Shown here: in pieces, positions 1 to 9,104 of the stretch
How positions within the stretch are numbered: the stretch's first letter is position 1
Layout of the letters: each line of letters begins with the position of its first letter
NCBI GenBank assembly: GCA_033763835.1
Contig: JANRJS010000024.1
Span: forward strand, 83,311-147,310
From: JAPKYZ01 sp033763835
Lineage (GTDB): Bacteria > Acidobacteriota > Terriglobia > Bryobacterales > Bryobacteraceae
DNA: 64,000 nt
Reading direction: 5' to 3'
The notes under the pieces: generated by a model
Database searches by the model: none
What the model was told of the DNA's origin: nothing
What the model saw: only the letters and a program-made list of their open reading frames with translations
Made by a program: the position numbers and the translations under genes

Positions 1-1
1 C

Positions 2-916
2 GGCGCTTGGATTCTGACTAAGCCGGCGACGCCCCCAAAGTCCGTCTTGATCGATTACGAGCGCGGAATGCCCTCGAACACGCTGGCCGCGAAGCTCGGC
101 GAGGCCGGTGTCGCCGACCCTATCGCGTTCCGCGTCGCGCGTCTGCTTCGATTCGGCAAGCGTCTGCAGGCGGGCGAGTACAAATTCGAGAAACCGGCTA
201 CCTCGCTCCAAATCGTAGACCGGCTGATCGCGGGCGATGTGCACTATTACGAAGTCCTGATCCCGGAAGGCGCAAACAAGTTCGATGTCGCCGATATCCT
301 TTCACGGGCCGATCTGGGGGACGCGGCGGCCATCGTGAAATCCATTCGCGAAGGGAGTCTCTTTCCCGCCACGTACCGCTACACCAAACACTCGAACGCC
401 ACGCAGTTGATCGCACAGATGCAAACTCGTTTCGACCGAGCATGGCGCGATCTCAATCCCGGCGATGCGAATCGCGAGCGTACGGTAACTCTGGCGTCGT
501 TGATCGAGAAAGAAGCTGTGGTCGCGGAAGACCGCCCGATCATCGCTTCGGTGTTCGAGAACCGTTTACGGCAGGGCATGAAGCTCGATTGCGACCCCAC
601 CGTTGTCTACGCGGCGCTGCTCGAAGGTAAGTATCGCGGCACAATTTACCGTTCCGATCTCGAGCGCGAGAGCGCTTACAACACCTACAAGGTCGCAGGC
701 CTGCCGCCGGGGCCGATCGCCAATCCGGGACTTGCGTCGTTACGAGCCGCGTTGAAGCCTGCGCAAACCGAGTACCTGTTTTTCGTCGCACGGCCCGGTG
801 GTGGCGGACGGCACGTCTTCTCGAAGACGCTCGCCGAGCACAACCGCGCTGTGCTCGAATATCGGCGTGGCGAGCAAAGCGCATCGACTCGCGGAACTGC
901 TGGCGGGGCGCGATAG
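2..916 (+). CDS. mltG: MltG-like endolytic murein transglycosylase (5' end outside window)
   Basis: MltG is a membrane-anchored lytic transglycosylase that cuts nascent peptidoglycan and so limits glycan chain length. The frame is open from base 2, so the N-terminus with its membrane anchor lies to the left; the TTG at 47 is probably internal. The YceG/LysM-like region is followed by the signature LASLIEKEA at codons 149-157 counted from 47, which carries the catalytic Glu, then NRLRQGMKLDCDPTVVY and YNTYKVAGLPPGPI, all hallmark MltG segments. The next gene overlaps its 3' end by 50 bp, suggesting coupled translation. Confidence 0.93.
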   Translation, partial: GAWILTKPATPPKSVLIDYERGMPSNTLAAKLGEAGVADPIAFRVARLLRFGKRLQAGEYKFEKPATSLQIVDRLIAGDVHYYEVLIPEGANKFDVADILSRADLGDAAAIVKSIREGSLFPATYRYTKHSNATQLIAQMQTRFDRAWRDLNPGDANRERTVTLASLIEKEAVVAEDRPIIASVFENRLRQGMKLDCDPTVVYAALLEGKYRGTIYRSDLERESAYNTYKVAGLPPGPIANPGLASLRAALKPAQTEYLFFVARPGGGGRHVFSKTLAEHNRAVLEYRRGEQSASTRGTAGGAR

Positions 917-1286
917 CCTCGCTCCCATCGATCGCGCCGAAGTGGAATTTCTTCGCGCCGCCCTCGCTCCTATCTCCGATTCGCATTTCCGCAAGTTGCT
1001 GCGCGCCTCGAGAGCGCGGCTCTCGCCCGACGTGGAAGGCGTTCGTCAGGACACGCTCGAAGATTTGGAGCGGACGCTGCTGGCCTTGCTCGTGCAGCCG
1101 GAACCGGAAGCCCGGCGCGCGGTGATCGAGGCTCGCAATCATGCCCGGCTTGCGCAACGACGCAAGCCAACGCCGGAGCGCGAAGAGAAAATTCTCTGGA
1201 TGACTGTGTGGTTGGAAAATCGACCGCTGTTCGCCGACTGGCTGGCCGTGCGAAAAGCTACTGCAACTCGATCGATTCCACCTTAA
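867..1286 (+). CDS. Conserved hypothetical protein downstream of mltG
   Basis: A 139-aa charged, helical, Arg/Leu/Glu-rich soluble protein with no signal peptide or membrane segment. The GTG at 867 was chosen because it opens the natural-looking sequence beginning SKAHRLAELLAG; codons before it are Arg/Ser-rich and read like a shadow of mltG. It overlaps mltG by 50 bp, so the two are probably co-transcribed. I do not recognise the family. The 3' end overlaps the convergent gene at 1258 by 29 bp. Confidence 0.6.
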   Translation: MASKAHRLAELLAGRDSLAPIDRAEVEFLRAALAPISDSHFRKLLRASRARLSPDVEGVRQDTLEDLERTLLALLVQPEPEARRAVIEARNHARLAQRRKPTPEREEKILWMTVWLENRPLFADWLAVRKATATRSIPP

Positions 1287-1569
1287 CCATCTCGCCCGAG
1301 AGCGTGCCCGTCACCTTCGCCTTCAGGTCTTTCTCTTTCGACGATGCCTTCAATGCGGCCAGCGTTTTGGCATTGCCCGCCTCGTCGAACTTGACGAACT
1401 TGCCGTCGGGCAGAACCAGACCGTACCCGGACTTGGCGCATTTCAGCGCGCAATCGCGGGTATGATTGGCGAGATCGCGCCCTTTGCACATCACGTCCAC
1501 AACCGTACCGTTCCAGGTTTCGGCGAGCGCCGCGCCGGCGGCGAAAAGGCTAACGATGAGTGTCCGCAT
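1258..1569 (-). CDS. Small exported protein of unknown function
   Basis: A 103-aa protein with an N-terminal signal peptide (MRTLIVSLFAAGAALA) followed by ETWNGTVVDVMCKGRD, two further Cys near codons 38 and 42, and a lysine-rich beta-type C-terminus (KAKVTGTLSGEMVKVESIEL). The pattern resembles small OB-fold-like periplasmic proteins frequent in Acidobacteria, but no role is known to me. The ATG at 1569 is chosen over an upstream in-frame start because it begins the signal peptide and sits 6 nt after a TATAAT. It is divergent from the sulfatase gene. Confidence 0.7.
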   Translation of the reverse strand: MRTLIVSLFAAGAALAETWNGTVVDVMCKGRDLANHTRDCALKCAKSGYGLVLPDGKFVKFDEAGNAKTLAALKASSKEKDLKAKVTGTLSGEMVKVESIELQ

Positions 1570-1575
1570 GCCGCG

Positions 1576-1581
1576 ATTATA
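1576..1581 (-). promoter_or_regulatory. -10 hexamer TATAAT six nt before the start codon
   Basis: A perfect TATAAT on the minus strand, then 6 nt, then the ATG at 1569. No Shine-Dalgarno is present. A transcript starting about 7 nt after the hexamer would begin at the ATG itself, i.e. be leaderless (inference). Confidence 0.55.
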
Positions 1582-1597
1582 GTCGAGGCCGTGCCCA

Positions 1598-1603
1598 TAT
1601 AAT
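1598..1603 (+). promoter_or_regulatory. -10 hexamer TATAAT for the sulfatase gene
   Basis: TATAAT followed by 8 nt and the ATG at 1612. It faces away from the TATAAT at 1576-1581, so the two divergent promoters lie within 28 bp. Leader length would be 0-2 nt. Confidence 0.5.
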
Positions 1604-1611
1604 CGAGAGCG

Positions 1612-2988
1612 ATGGACCGTCGCCACTTTCTCTCAACCGCTCTCGCCGCCCCGCTCGCGACAACGTCCGCCGCGCAGTCCAAGCGTCCCAACGTCGTCGT
1701 GCTCTTCACCGACGATCAGCGCTTCGACACCATCGCCGCGCTCGGCAACCGCGAGGTCTCGACACCGAATATGGATCGTCTGGTGCGCAACGGCACTACG
1801 TTCACGCGCGCGCACATCATGGGCGGAACGGTCGGCGCGGTCTGCGTTCCTAGCCGCGCCATGTTGATGACCGGCCAGAGTCTGTTTCACATCCACCGCT
1901 CGATTGTCGCTCCCAAAGAGTATCCGGAATCCGCGCGCAAACCATTCGATCTGTTTCCGGAGCTGTTCCGCAAGGCGGGCTACGACACGTTCGGATGCGG
2001 CAAGTGGCACAACCAACCGGAACTTTACGCGCGCTGCTTCACGGCGGGAGGCCCGGTGTTTTTCGGCGGCATGAGCGATCAAAGCAACATTTTGGTCGCG
2101 GATTTCCAACCCGACGGCAAATACGGCCCGGACCGTCGCAAGCGCGTCAACCGCTACTCGAGCGAGTTGTTCGCCGACTCCACCGTCGACTTCATCCGGT
2201 CGCGAAAACCGGGCGTCAATCCGTTCTTGACCTACACCGCGTTCACCTCGCCGCACGATCCCCGCACCGCGCCCGCGAAGTACGCCGCGATGTATTCGCC
2301 CGAGAAGGTCACCCTACCGAAGAGCTTTTTGAAGCAGCATCCGTTCGACAACGGCGAGTTAAAAGTGCGCGACGAGTTGCTCGCCGCGTTCCCGCGCGGG
2401 GAAATGGAGATCCGCCGTCACCTTGCCGACTACTACGCGATGGTGAGCGAGGTGGACGCGCAGATCGGGCGTGTGCTCGACGCACTTGAAGAGACGGGGC
2501 AGATGTCGAACACCATTGTGGTGTTCGCGGGCGATAATGGCCTCGCGGTCGGCAAACATGGGTTGATGGGCAAGCAAAACGCTTACGATCATTCCGTCCG
2601 CGTGCCACTGGTATTGACTGGACCTGGCATCGCGCCCGGTTGGCGCGACGATTCGCTGGTCTACCTGTTCGACATCTTCCCTACGCTGTGTAAGCGCGCC
2701 GGTTTGCCGATTCCTTCGACGGTCGAGGGTCGCGACCTATTTCGGGGCGCCCGTCGCGACTCGATTTTCTACGGCTACCGCACGTTTATGCGCGGCGTGC
2801 GAACGAAGGACGATTGGAAGTTGATCCGCTACACAGTGAACGGAACCGAACGCGTGCAGGTGTTCAATTTGAAGTCCGATCCGCACGAGATAAACGATCT
2901 CTCCGCCGTCGAAACCAGGCGCAAAATCGAACTGACCGCGCTCCTCAACCGCTGGCAGCGAGAGACCGACGACATTCTCGTTAACTGA
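1612..2988 (+). CDS. Exported type I sulfatase
   Basis: A 458-aa formylglycine-dependent sulfatase that hydrolyses sulfate esters, perhaps on algal or plant-associated polysaccharide; substrate unknown. It has a Tat-like leader (MDRRHFLSTALAAPL), the metal-binding NVVVLFTDDQ at codons 27-36, and the CxPSR motif at 78-82, whose Cys78 would be converted to formylglycine. GKWHNQPE and FAGDNGLAVGKHG are the other family active-site segments. It converges on the DUF1501/PSD1 gene pair with an 8-bp overlap, a context typical of planctomycete/acidobacterial carbohydrate gene blocks. Confidence 0.93.
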   Translation: MDRRHFLSTALAAPLATTSAAQSKRPNVVVLFTDDQRFDTIAALGNREVSTPNMDRLVRNGTTFTRAHIMGGTVGAVCVPSRAMLMTGQSLFHIHRSIVAPKEYPESARKPFDLFPELFRKAGYDTFGCGKWHNQPELYARCFTAGGPVFFGGMSDQSNILVADFQPDGKYGPDRRKRVNRYSSELFADSTVDFIRSRKPGVNPFLTYTAFTSPHDPRTAPAKYAAMYSPEKVTLPKSFLKQHPFDNGELKVRDELLAAFPRGEMEIRRHLADYYAMVSEVDAQIGRVLDALEETGQMSNTIVVFAGDNGLAVGKHGLMGKQNAYDHSVRVPLVLTGPGIAPGWRDDSLVYLFDIFPTLCKRAGLPIPSTVEGRDLFRGARRDSIFYGYRTFMRGVRTKDDWKLIRYTVNGTERVQVFNLKSDPHEINDLSAVETRRKIELTALLNRWQRETDDILVN

Positions 2989-4333
2989 CGATATCCGACA
3001 CCACGCGTCCCGCGACGTCCGTCAATCGGAAATCGCGGCCCGAGTAGCGATAAGTCAGCTTCGTATGATCCAGCCCCATCTGGTGCAGAATCGTCGCGTG
3101 CAGATCGTGCGGGTGGACCGGTTTGTCGACGGCGCGGAATCCGAAATCGTCGGTCGCGCCGTAGGCCATGCCGCCCTTGAACCCGCCACCCGCGACAACG
3201 GTGCTGAAGCCATGATTATTGTGATCGCGCCCGTTCTGCACATCGACTAGACCGCTCACCTCGACCGCCGGAGTTCGGCCGAATTCGCCGCCGATGATTA
3301 CCACCGTCGATCTGAGTAAATCGCGATCCTTTAGGTCCTGTAGCAACGCGCCCATCGGCTGATCGGCGGTCGCCGCCAATTTCGCGTGTTTTGTGATGTC
3401 GTCGTGGTTGTCCCACGGCTGGTCGTTGCCGTAGTACACCTGCACCATGCGCACGCCGCGCTCGATCAACCGCCGCGCGAGCAAGCATCCGCGCGCGAAA
3501 TCGCCCGCGCCATACCGCCCGCGAGTCTTCTCCGACTCCTTGCGCAGATCGAACGCTTCGAGCGCCTCGGCTTGCATGCGGTACGCCATCTCGAACGACG
3601 CGATGGAGGCTTCCAGCGAGGGGTCCGCGCCCTCGCGCGCCAGTTGCATGCGATTCAACTTGCCGAGCAGGTCTACTTGCCGTTTTTGTTGATCGCCGGT
3701 CAACGTTCGATTCCGCACGTCGCGAATCAACTCTTCGGGATCGTCCGACGTGTTCCGTACGTACGTGCCCTGAAATCGCCCGGGCAAGTACGCCGCCGAC
3801 CACAACTGCGGCCCGATTACCGGATAGCCCGGGCAAAGCACCACGAATCCCGGTAAGTTTTGGTTCTCGGTACCTAGCCCGTACGTCAGCCACGCGCCCA
3901 TCGAAGGATGCCCCACCAGGGTGTGTCCGCAATTGAGCATGGTGAGACTCGGCTCGTGATTCGGACGCTCCGTATGCATCGAGCGGATCACGCACAAATC
4001 GTCGGCGTGAGCGCCTAAGTGAGAAAAGATTTCGCTGATTTCGAGTCCGCTCTTACCGAATCGCTTGAACTCGAACGGCGACTTCAGAAGCGTCCCCGTC
4101 TTACGCTCCGTCTTTAGATTGCCCGACGGCGCTTTCTGCCCATGATGCTTCGTCAACAATGGCTTGGGATCGAAGGTATCCACTTGCGACGGGCCGCCGT
4201 TGAGAAACAGATAAATCACCTGCTTCGCTTTCGCGGGGAAATGGGTGCCCGCCCCGGCGGCGACGGGCGCGAGACCCGCCATGCCGAACCCGCCGCCCAT
4301 CGTCTTCAGTAGGTCCCGCCGCGTGAGATTCAT
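2981..4333 (-). CDS. DUF1501 family exported protein
   Basis: A 450-aa DUF1501 protein (sulfatase/alkaline-phosphatase-like fold, function unknown). The ATG at 4333 starts a clear Tat-type signal (MNLTRRDLLKTMGGGFGMAG); longer in-frame starts only add low-quality sequence overlapping the upstream gene. Typical segments are YLFLNGGPSQVDTFDPKP, GEFGRTP and DHNNHGFSTV. It lies 2 bp after the PSD1 cytochrome gene, the standard partner of DUF1501, and the pair is almost certainly co-transcribed and co-functional in the periplasm. Confidence 0.93.
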   Translation of the reverse strand: MNLTRRDLLKTMGGGFGMAGLAPVAAGAGTHFPAKAKQVIYLFLNGGPSQVDTFDPKPLLTKHHGQKAPSGNLKTERKTGTLLKSPFEFKRFGKSGLEISEIFSHLGAHADDLCVIRSMHTERPNHEPSLTMLNCGHTLVGHPSMGAWLTYGLGTENQNLPGFVVLCPGYPVIGPQLWSAAYLPGRFQGTYVRNTSDDPEELIRDVRNRTLTGDQQKRQVDLLGKLNRMQLAREGADPSLEASIASFEMAYRMQAEALEAFDLRKESEKTRGRYGAGDFARGCLLARRLIERGVRMVQVYYGNDQPWDNHDDITKHAKLAATADQPMGALLQDLKDRDLLRSTVVIIGGEFGRTPAVEVSGLVDVQNGRDHNNHGFSTVVAGGGFKGGMAYGATDDFGFRAVDKPVHPHDLHATILHQMGLDHTKLTYRYSGRDFRLTDVAGRVVSDIVS

Positions 4334-4335
4334 CG

Positions 4336-6843
4336 TTAGTTCCAATACACGAATTCGTTCGACACCAACAGCACTTGCGCGTACTCGCGCCATGAGCCGC
4401 CACTCGCCAGAAACTCGAGCCCGGCCTTCAGCTCTTGTTTCGCCGGAGTTCGCTGGAACAGCTTTCGATACACCGCTCGAATCCGAGCCTCGTCCCCCGC
4501 CAACCCCTCGCAAGAGCACGCTAATTCCTCCGCCCGCCGCTCGACAAACGAGCTATTGAGCAGGAACAACCGCTGCAACGGCGTCGAAGTCTCGATCCGT
4601 CTCTCGCTGGTCGAGTTCGGATTCGCGAAATCGAACAGCGCGAGCGTCGGGTCCAAATCGCGGCGGCTAACGAATCCGTAAACCGTCCTCCGCTTGTTCG
4701 GCTCCTCGCCTAAGCGCCGCGGCTGCCCCCCCACGCTCAAATCGAGTTCGCCGGTCGCCCACAGCATCGAATCCCGCAGACTCTCGATATCCAAACGCCG
4801 CCGGTTGAACTTCCACAAGTATCGGTTCGCCGCGTCGATCTCGGAATTCGCCGCGTTGTCCGCCGCCGACAATCGGTACGCTCGCGACAACATCATTTCG
4901 CGATGCAGTGCCTTCAACGACCATTTCTCCTCGATCAGCCGCGCCGCCAAATAATCGAGTAGTTCGGGATTCGACGGCGCCTCGCCGAGTTTGCCGAAGT
5001 TCGACGCCGTCGCCACCAGACCGAGTCCGAAATGCCCCTGCCATAACCGGTTGACGATCACGCGTGGAGTCAGCGGATTCTCCGCCGACGCGATCGCCTC
5101 GCCCAACTCCAACCGCCCGCTGCCGTTTGCGAACTTCGCGGCTTCGCCTTTCGACAGAATTTGCAAGAACCGCCGCGGCGCGACTTCACCCAAATTGTCG
5201 CGGCTACCGCGAATCTGCACGCGGATGTCGGCGGGCTTTTCATTATCGGAGAGCGTCTGCAAGAACGGATACCGCTCGGGACTCGTCTCTTCTAAGTGCT
5301 TCAATCGCGCTCGCAGCGCCTTCACGCGAGCGAGAAACGGAGCGCTCAAATACGGGTCGAGATCGTTGCCGCCCTTGAAGTAGTAGACCGAGGCCCGTTT
5401 GTCGTGGATCAGATCGCGCCACAAGTAATGCCGGTCCCGGTCAAGCGACAAAAGGTCGGCGTTCGATAAGTCGCGCCGTTCCGGATTCAACCCCAGCCGC
5501 ACTTGATTTTCGGCGTCGATGCGCTCTTTCTCGCGCAGAGTCGCGAGTACCGTTTCTTCGAGTTCTTCTGGCGTCTTAGTTAGAAAGAGATGCTCGTGTG
5601 TGGGCTGCGCAAGATACTTCTTCCACCGCTCGACCACCGCCGGATCGAGGCCCGTGGCGATGCCTCCGCGCGCCGCGCTCACATACCGAGCGGTGTCCTG
5701 CGCGAAAATCTTCGCCAACTCCTTCGATTGCGTGTGTTCGAGCTCGGTGAGTTCTTTGCGCGTCTCCTCGATCCGCTTTCGGTGATCTTTGTAAGTCTTC
5801 ACGACCTCCGCCTCTGCGAGCGGAAACTCGTCTTTCTTCGTCGATTGAAAAACGCCTAGCAGCGAATAGTAGTCGCGTGTGGGGATCGGATCGAACTTAT
5901 GATCGTGGCACTGCGCGCACGCGACGGTCAGCCCGAGGAACCCGCGCGTTGCCGCGTCCACACGATCGTCCTGCTGTTCCGGCGACAGCGCGAAGAACCC
6001 CGTACCCGCCGCCAGTTCCTTTTCCCGTCCCTTGATTTGATCGCCCGCGAACTGCGCCTTCACGAAGACGTCGTAGGGCATGTCGTTGTTCAACGCCGCG
6101 ATCACCCAATCCCGGTAGCGGAACGCGCTGGGGTGCGGAATCTCAAACTGCGACGCCAACTGATCGTCCGAATAGCGCGCCACGTCCAGCCAGTAGCGAC
6201 CCCATCGCTCACCGTAGCGCGGCGACGCGAGCAACTCGTCGATCAGCTTCGCCCAAGCGTCCGGCGACTTATCCGCCACGAACTTCTCCACGGCTTCGGC
6301 GCTCGGCGGCAAGCCATGCAGGTCGAAATAAGCGCGCCGGATCAAGGTCCGCCGGTCGGCCGCACCGTTCGGTTTCAGACCCTTCGCGACCAGCGCCCTC
6401 AGCCAAAGCTCGTCGATCCCCTTGGCGGCCGGTTTGCGTACCGGTTGAAATGCCCAGTACGCGCGTTGTTCGGCGGAAATTCGGTACTCGGCGGGAGGCG
6501 GCGGTTCCTTGAGCGGTTTCGCTGGCCAAACGGCGCCCGCGTTAATCCAAGCCGTAATCGCGCCAATCTCGTCGTCCGTCAACTTGCCCGTCGGCGGCAT
6601 CTTCAGCTTCGGGTGCGTGTGTGCCACCGCCTGCACCAGCAAGCTCTCGCCCGCCTTCTCCGGCACGATCGCCGGACCCGTGTTGCCGCCCTTTAGAGCC
6701 GCTTCCCGCGATGTCAGATCCAGGCCGCCCATGCGCGAGTTCGAGTGGCAGGCGTAGCACTTACCCGCTAGCACCGGACGCACCTTCATCTCAAACAACT
6801 CGCTAGGATCGAGCGCGAACGCCGCTAGGAGAAGCAGAGTCAT
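4336..6843 (-). CDS. PSD1 (DUF1549/DUF1553) protein with N-terminal cytochrome c domain
   Basis: An 835-aa exported protein. A short signal (MTLLLLAAFALDPSELFE) is followed by a planctomycete-type cytochrome c domain with haem motif CYACH at codons 29-33 and the expected distal Met region (LKMPPTGKLTDDEI). The DUF1549 part (LWLRALVAKGL to CAQCHDHKFDPI, a second CxxCH) and the DUF1553 part (FGKLGEAPSNPELLDYLA, LQRLFLLNSSFV) follow. It probably moves electrons while acting with the DUF1501 partner on an unknown polymer. ATG 6843 is chosen for the signal peptide. Its haem attachment would depend on the ccm operon at 21-27 kb. Confidence 0.92.
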   Translation of the reverse strand: MTLLLLAAFALDPSELFEMKVRPVLAGKCYACHSNSRMGGLDLTSREAALKGGNTGPAIVPEKAGESLLVQAVAHTHPKLKMPPTGKLTDDEIGAITAWINAGAVWPAKPLKEPPPPAEYRISAEQRAYWAFQPVRKPAAKGIDELWLRALVAKGLKPNGAADRRTLIRRAYFDLHGLPPSAEAVEKFVADKSPDAWAKLIDELLASPRYGERWGRYWLDVARYSDDQLASQFEIPHPSAFRYRDWVIAALNNDMPYDVFVKAQFAGDQIKGREKELAAGTGFFALSPEQQDDRVDAATRGFLGLTVACAQCHDHKFDPIPTRDYYSLLGVFQSTKKDEFPLAEAEVVKTYKDHRKRIEETRKELTELEHTQSKELAKIFAQDTARYVSAARGGIATGLDPAVVERWKKYLAQPTHEHLFLTKTPEELEETVLATLREKERIDAENQVRLGLNPERRDLSNADLLSLDRDRHYLWRDLIHDKRASVYYFKGGNDLDPYLSAPFLARVKALRARLKHLEETSPERYPFLQTLSDNEKPADIRVQIRGSRDNLGEVAPRRFLQILSKGEAAKFANGSGRLELGEAIASAENPLTPRVIVNRLWQGHFGLGLVATASNFGKLGEAPSNPELLDYLAARLIEEKWSLKALHREMMLSRAYRLSAADNAANSEIDAANRYLWKFNRRRLDIESLRDSMLWATGELDLSVGGQPRRLGEEPNKRRTVYGFVSRRDLDPTLALFDFANPNSTSERRIETSTPLQRLFLLNSSFVERRAEELACSCEGLAGDEARIRAVYRKLFQRTPAKQELKAGLEFLASGGSWREYAQVLLVSNEFVYWN

Positions 6844-6875
6844 TTCATCCGCGAGTTTATCATCGGCGCGGAGCA

Positions 6876-6881
6876 TATGAT
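6876..6881 (+). promoter_or_regulatory. -10 hexamer TATGAT six nt before a GTG start
   Basis: TATGAT, then 6 nt, then the GTG at 6888 with no Shine-Dalgarno. The same leaderless-type architecture recurs across the window. Confidence 0.45.
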
Positions 6882-6887
6882 CGATGT

Positions 6888-7997
6888 GTGTTCCTGCTAT
6901 TGCTCAATCTGCTCGCCGCCTCGCCCGTCTTCGAGAAACAACAGATCTTCGCCCCGGAAGCCATCCACAACCATTCGTCGTCGATCGTCGAACTACCGGG
7001 CGGCGATCTCTACTGCGTCTGGTTTCACGGCTCCGGCGAACGTACCGCGGACGACGTCGTCGTATTGGGCGCGCGCTGGTTGAAGGCGCGCCGCGCCTGG
7101 ACGAAGCCTGAAATCGTCGCCGACGAGCCCGGCTTCCCCGACACAAACCCAGTCGTCTATCTCGATTCGAAAAAGCGGCTTTGGCTGTTCTGGGCGCAAA
7201 TCATCGCCAACGAGTGGCACACCGCGCTCACGCGCTACAAAGTGTCGTCGAACTACTCTGACGCCACTGCGCCTCCCAAATGGGACTGGAGCGGCAATGT
7301 CGTCGTGATCCCGCAAAACATCGCCGCTAAGACCAAGCTCGCGTTTCCCGAGTCCGAAAAGCAGAACCGGCTGGCGAACGACAAGTATTTTTCGCGCATG
7401 GGTTGGTTCACCCGCACTCACCCCATCGAACTTCCCTCGGGGCGCATGCTACTGCCGATGTACTCGGACGGTTACTCGTATGGCCTGATGGCGATTTCCG
7501 ACGACCAGGGGCGCACGTGGCGCGGCAGTGAACCGCTGGTCTGCGCTGGCTGTATCCAGCCGAGTGTGGTGCGCAAGAAAGACGGCACGCTGGTCGCCTT
7601 CATGCGCGACAACGGCCCGGCACCCAAGCGCATCCATCGCAGCGAGTCCAAGGACAATGGCGAGACCTGGTCGCTCGGCGCCGATACCGATCAACCGAAC
7701 CCGGGCGCAAGCGTCGAGGCGATCGTTCTAAAGTCCGGCGAATGGCTGCTCGTCTCGAACGACACGGAGAAAGACCGCAACCGCCTCCGAGTCGCGTTAT
7801 CGGACGACGAAGGCGCTACCTGGAAATGGTCGCGATACGTCGAGAACGCTCCCACCGGGCGGTATCACTACCCCAGCGTGATCCAAGGCTCCGGCGGCGC
7901 GATTCACCTGACCTACAGCCATCACACCGACAAAGGAAAGACGATCGTCCACGCAAAGTTCGACGTTGAATGGATCAAAGCCAACGCAGAAAAGTAG
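6888..7997 (+). CDS. Exported sialidase-family (BNR/Asp-box) protein
   Basis: A 369-aa six-bladed beta-propeller of the sialidase superfamily. It has a short signal (VFLLLLNLLAASPVFE) and repeated Asp-box motifs SDDQGRTW, SKDNGETW and SDDEGATW. The region HNHSSSIVELPGGDLYCVWF matches the first blade of acidobacterial/planctomycete 'exo-alpha-sialidase' proteins. The true substrate is often unknown in this subfamily. The GTG start is set by the signal sequence and the TATGAT just upstream. It is divergent from the PSD1 gene and overlaps the convergent hydrolase by 23 bp. Confidence 0.88.
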   Translation: MFLLLLNLLAASPVFEKQQIFAPEAIHNHSSSIVELPGGDLYCVWFHGSGERTADDVVVLGARWLKARRAWTKPEIVADEPGFPDTNPVVYLDSKKRLWLFWAQIIANEWHTALTRYKVSSNYSDATAPPKWDWSGNVVVIPQNIAAKTKLAFPESEKQNRLANDKYFSRMGWFTRTHPIELPSGRMLLPMYSDGYSYGLMAISDDQGRTWRGSEPLVCAGCIQPSVVRKKDGTLVAFMRDNGPAPKRIHRSESKDNGETWSLGADTDQPNPGASVEAIVLKSGEWLLVSNDTEKDRNRLRVALSDDEGATWKWSRYVENAPTGRYHYPSVIQGSGGAIHLTYSHHTDKGKTIVHAKFDVEWIKANAEK

Positions 7998-9036
7998 ACA
8001 CGATCAGGTATCCGTCCAGGAACTTAAACGGCGTCTCTCCGATCGTGTAGTGCCCGCACGGCAGTACAGTGAGTTTGTGGTCGATCCCGTGCGCGCGCAC
8101 GCAATCGAGAATCTCGCGCGACAGTTCGGGCAAGAAAGTGGTGTCGTACTTCGCGTAAATGAAGTGCGACCGCTTGCCGCCGCCCCTCGATAGTTCCGCG
8201 AATCGCGCCATGTAATTCACCGGAGAGATCGCCTGCCACACTCGCCGTAGGCCCTCGCGGTCGAGGTTACCCTCGACGGTTTGCCGGATGTGGCGCGTTG
8301 AAAGCCCGGTCCAAACGACGTCGCCGAAATGCGAGGAGCAGTGATTGAAAACATTCACGTTCAGCCGGGCGTCGTGCGCGCTCGCGAGAAACGCATAGCA
8401 CGACCCCAAACTGGTGCCCACGATTCCCACGCGCGAGTAGCCCTGCAAGCTTAGCCAGTCCACGCAGCATCGAATGTCGAGCACGGCTTGCCGCGTCGCC
8501 TCAATGGTGCGGCAGATATTCGACGATACGGCGAAATCCGCGCGGGTTAACTCGGGGGGCATCCGGTAGTCGTGGTACGGCAAGCTCAGCCGCATATTCG
8601 GAATGCCAAACTTCTGTAACCCACGGCACAACCCGCCGTGTTGCGCGAGCGAGGCGTTCCAGTGAGGCAGCACGATCACCGCGCGATCGTTGCGCTTGCC
8701 TTCCCGCTTCGGAACCGGGTACCACTGGGCGTGAACGCGATTGTTCTCGGGATGCGGCGATTCGGCGGGCGATGTGAAGGTTAGCAGTTCGTCGCGCAGT
8801 TCGAAATCGCGAGGAGTTTCGTGCCCGAAAAACCGCTCGCTTTGGGCGATCGCTTGCCGGTTCAGAAGGGCGGCCCATGCTGCGTCGCCCTTTCCGTTCC
8901 GCGAGCCCGCATCGACGGGCCAAGCCTCCGTCCACTCGAATCCCCAGTCAAACGGCCGCGCCACGCGATCCGTCGACCGGAATGCCAGACGGTTCTCCCA
9001 TTTCTCGATCCAGTTGCGGTAAATCGGCGCAATCAC
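7975..9036 (-). CDS. Alpha/beta hydrolase, ABHD18-like
   Basis: A 353-aa hydrolase resembling the ABHD18 (DUF2048) family. The nucleophile elbow GTSLGS places the catalytic Ser at codon 209; KYDTTFL and CGHYTIG near the C-terminus supply the likely Asp and His. VIVLPHWNASLAQHGGLC is the oxyanion-side strand. There is no signal peptide, so it is probably cytoplasmic; the substrate is unknown. The start is a GTG preceded by TAAAAT and 8 nt (9045-9050), without a Shine-Dalgarno. Confidence 0.82.
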   Translation of the reverse strand: MIAPIYRNWIEKWENRLAFRSTDRVARPFDWGFEWTEAWPVDAGSRNGKGDAAWAALLNRQAIAQSERFFGHETPRDFELRDELLTFTSPAESPHPENNRVHAQWYPVPKREGKRNDRAVIVLPHWNASLAQHGGLCRGLQKFGIPNMRLSLPYHDYRMPPELTRADFAVSSNICRTIEATRQAVLDIRCCVDWLSLQGYSRVGIVGTSLGSCYAFLASAHDARLNVNVFNHCSSHFGDVVWTGLSTRHIRQTVEGNLDREGLRRVWQAISPVNYMARFAELSRGGGKRSHFIYAKYDTTFLPELSREILDCVRAHGIDHKLTVLPCGHYTIGETPFKFLDGYLIVSTFLRWL

Positions 9037-9104
9037 TCCACTACATTTTAGGGCGTGCGTGTTTCAAGACGAAGACGCCGGTTACCCGGTATTCTGGCGA
9101 GGTG

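Noticed and set aside
540..1157. 205-codon minus-strand frame opposite mltG and the next gene
   Set aside because: Arg-rich shadow translation, no start signal or domain.
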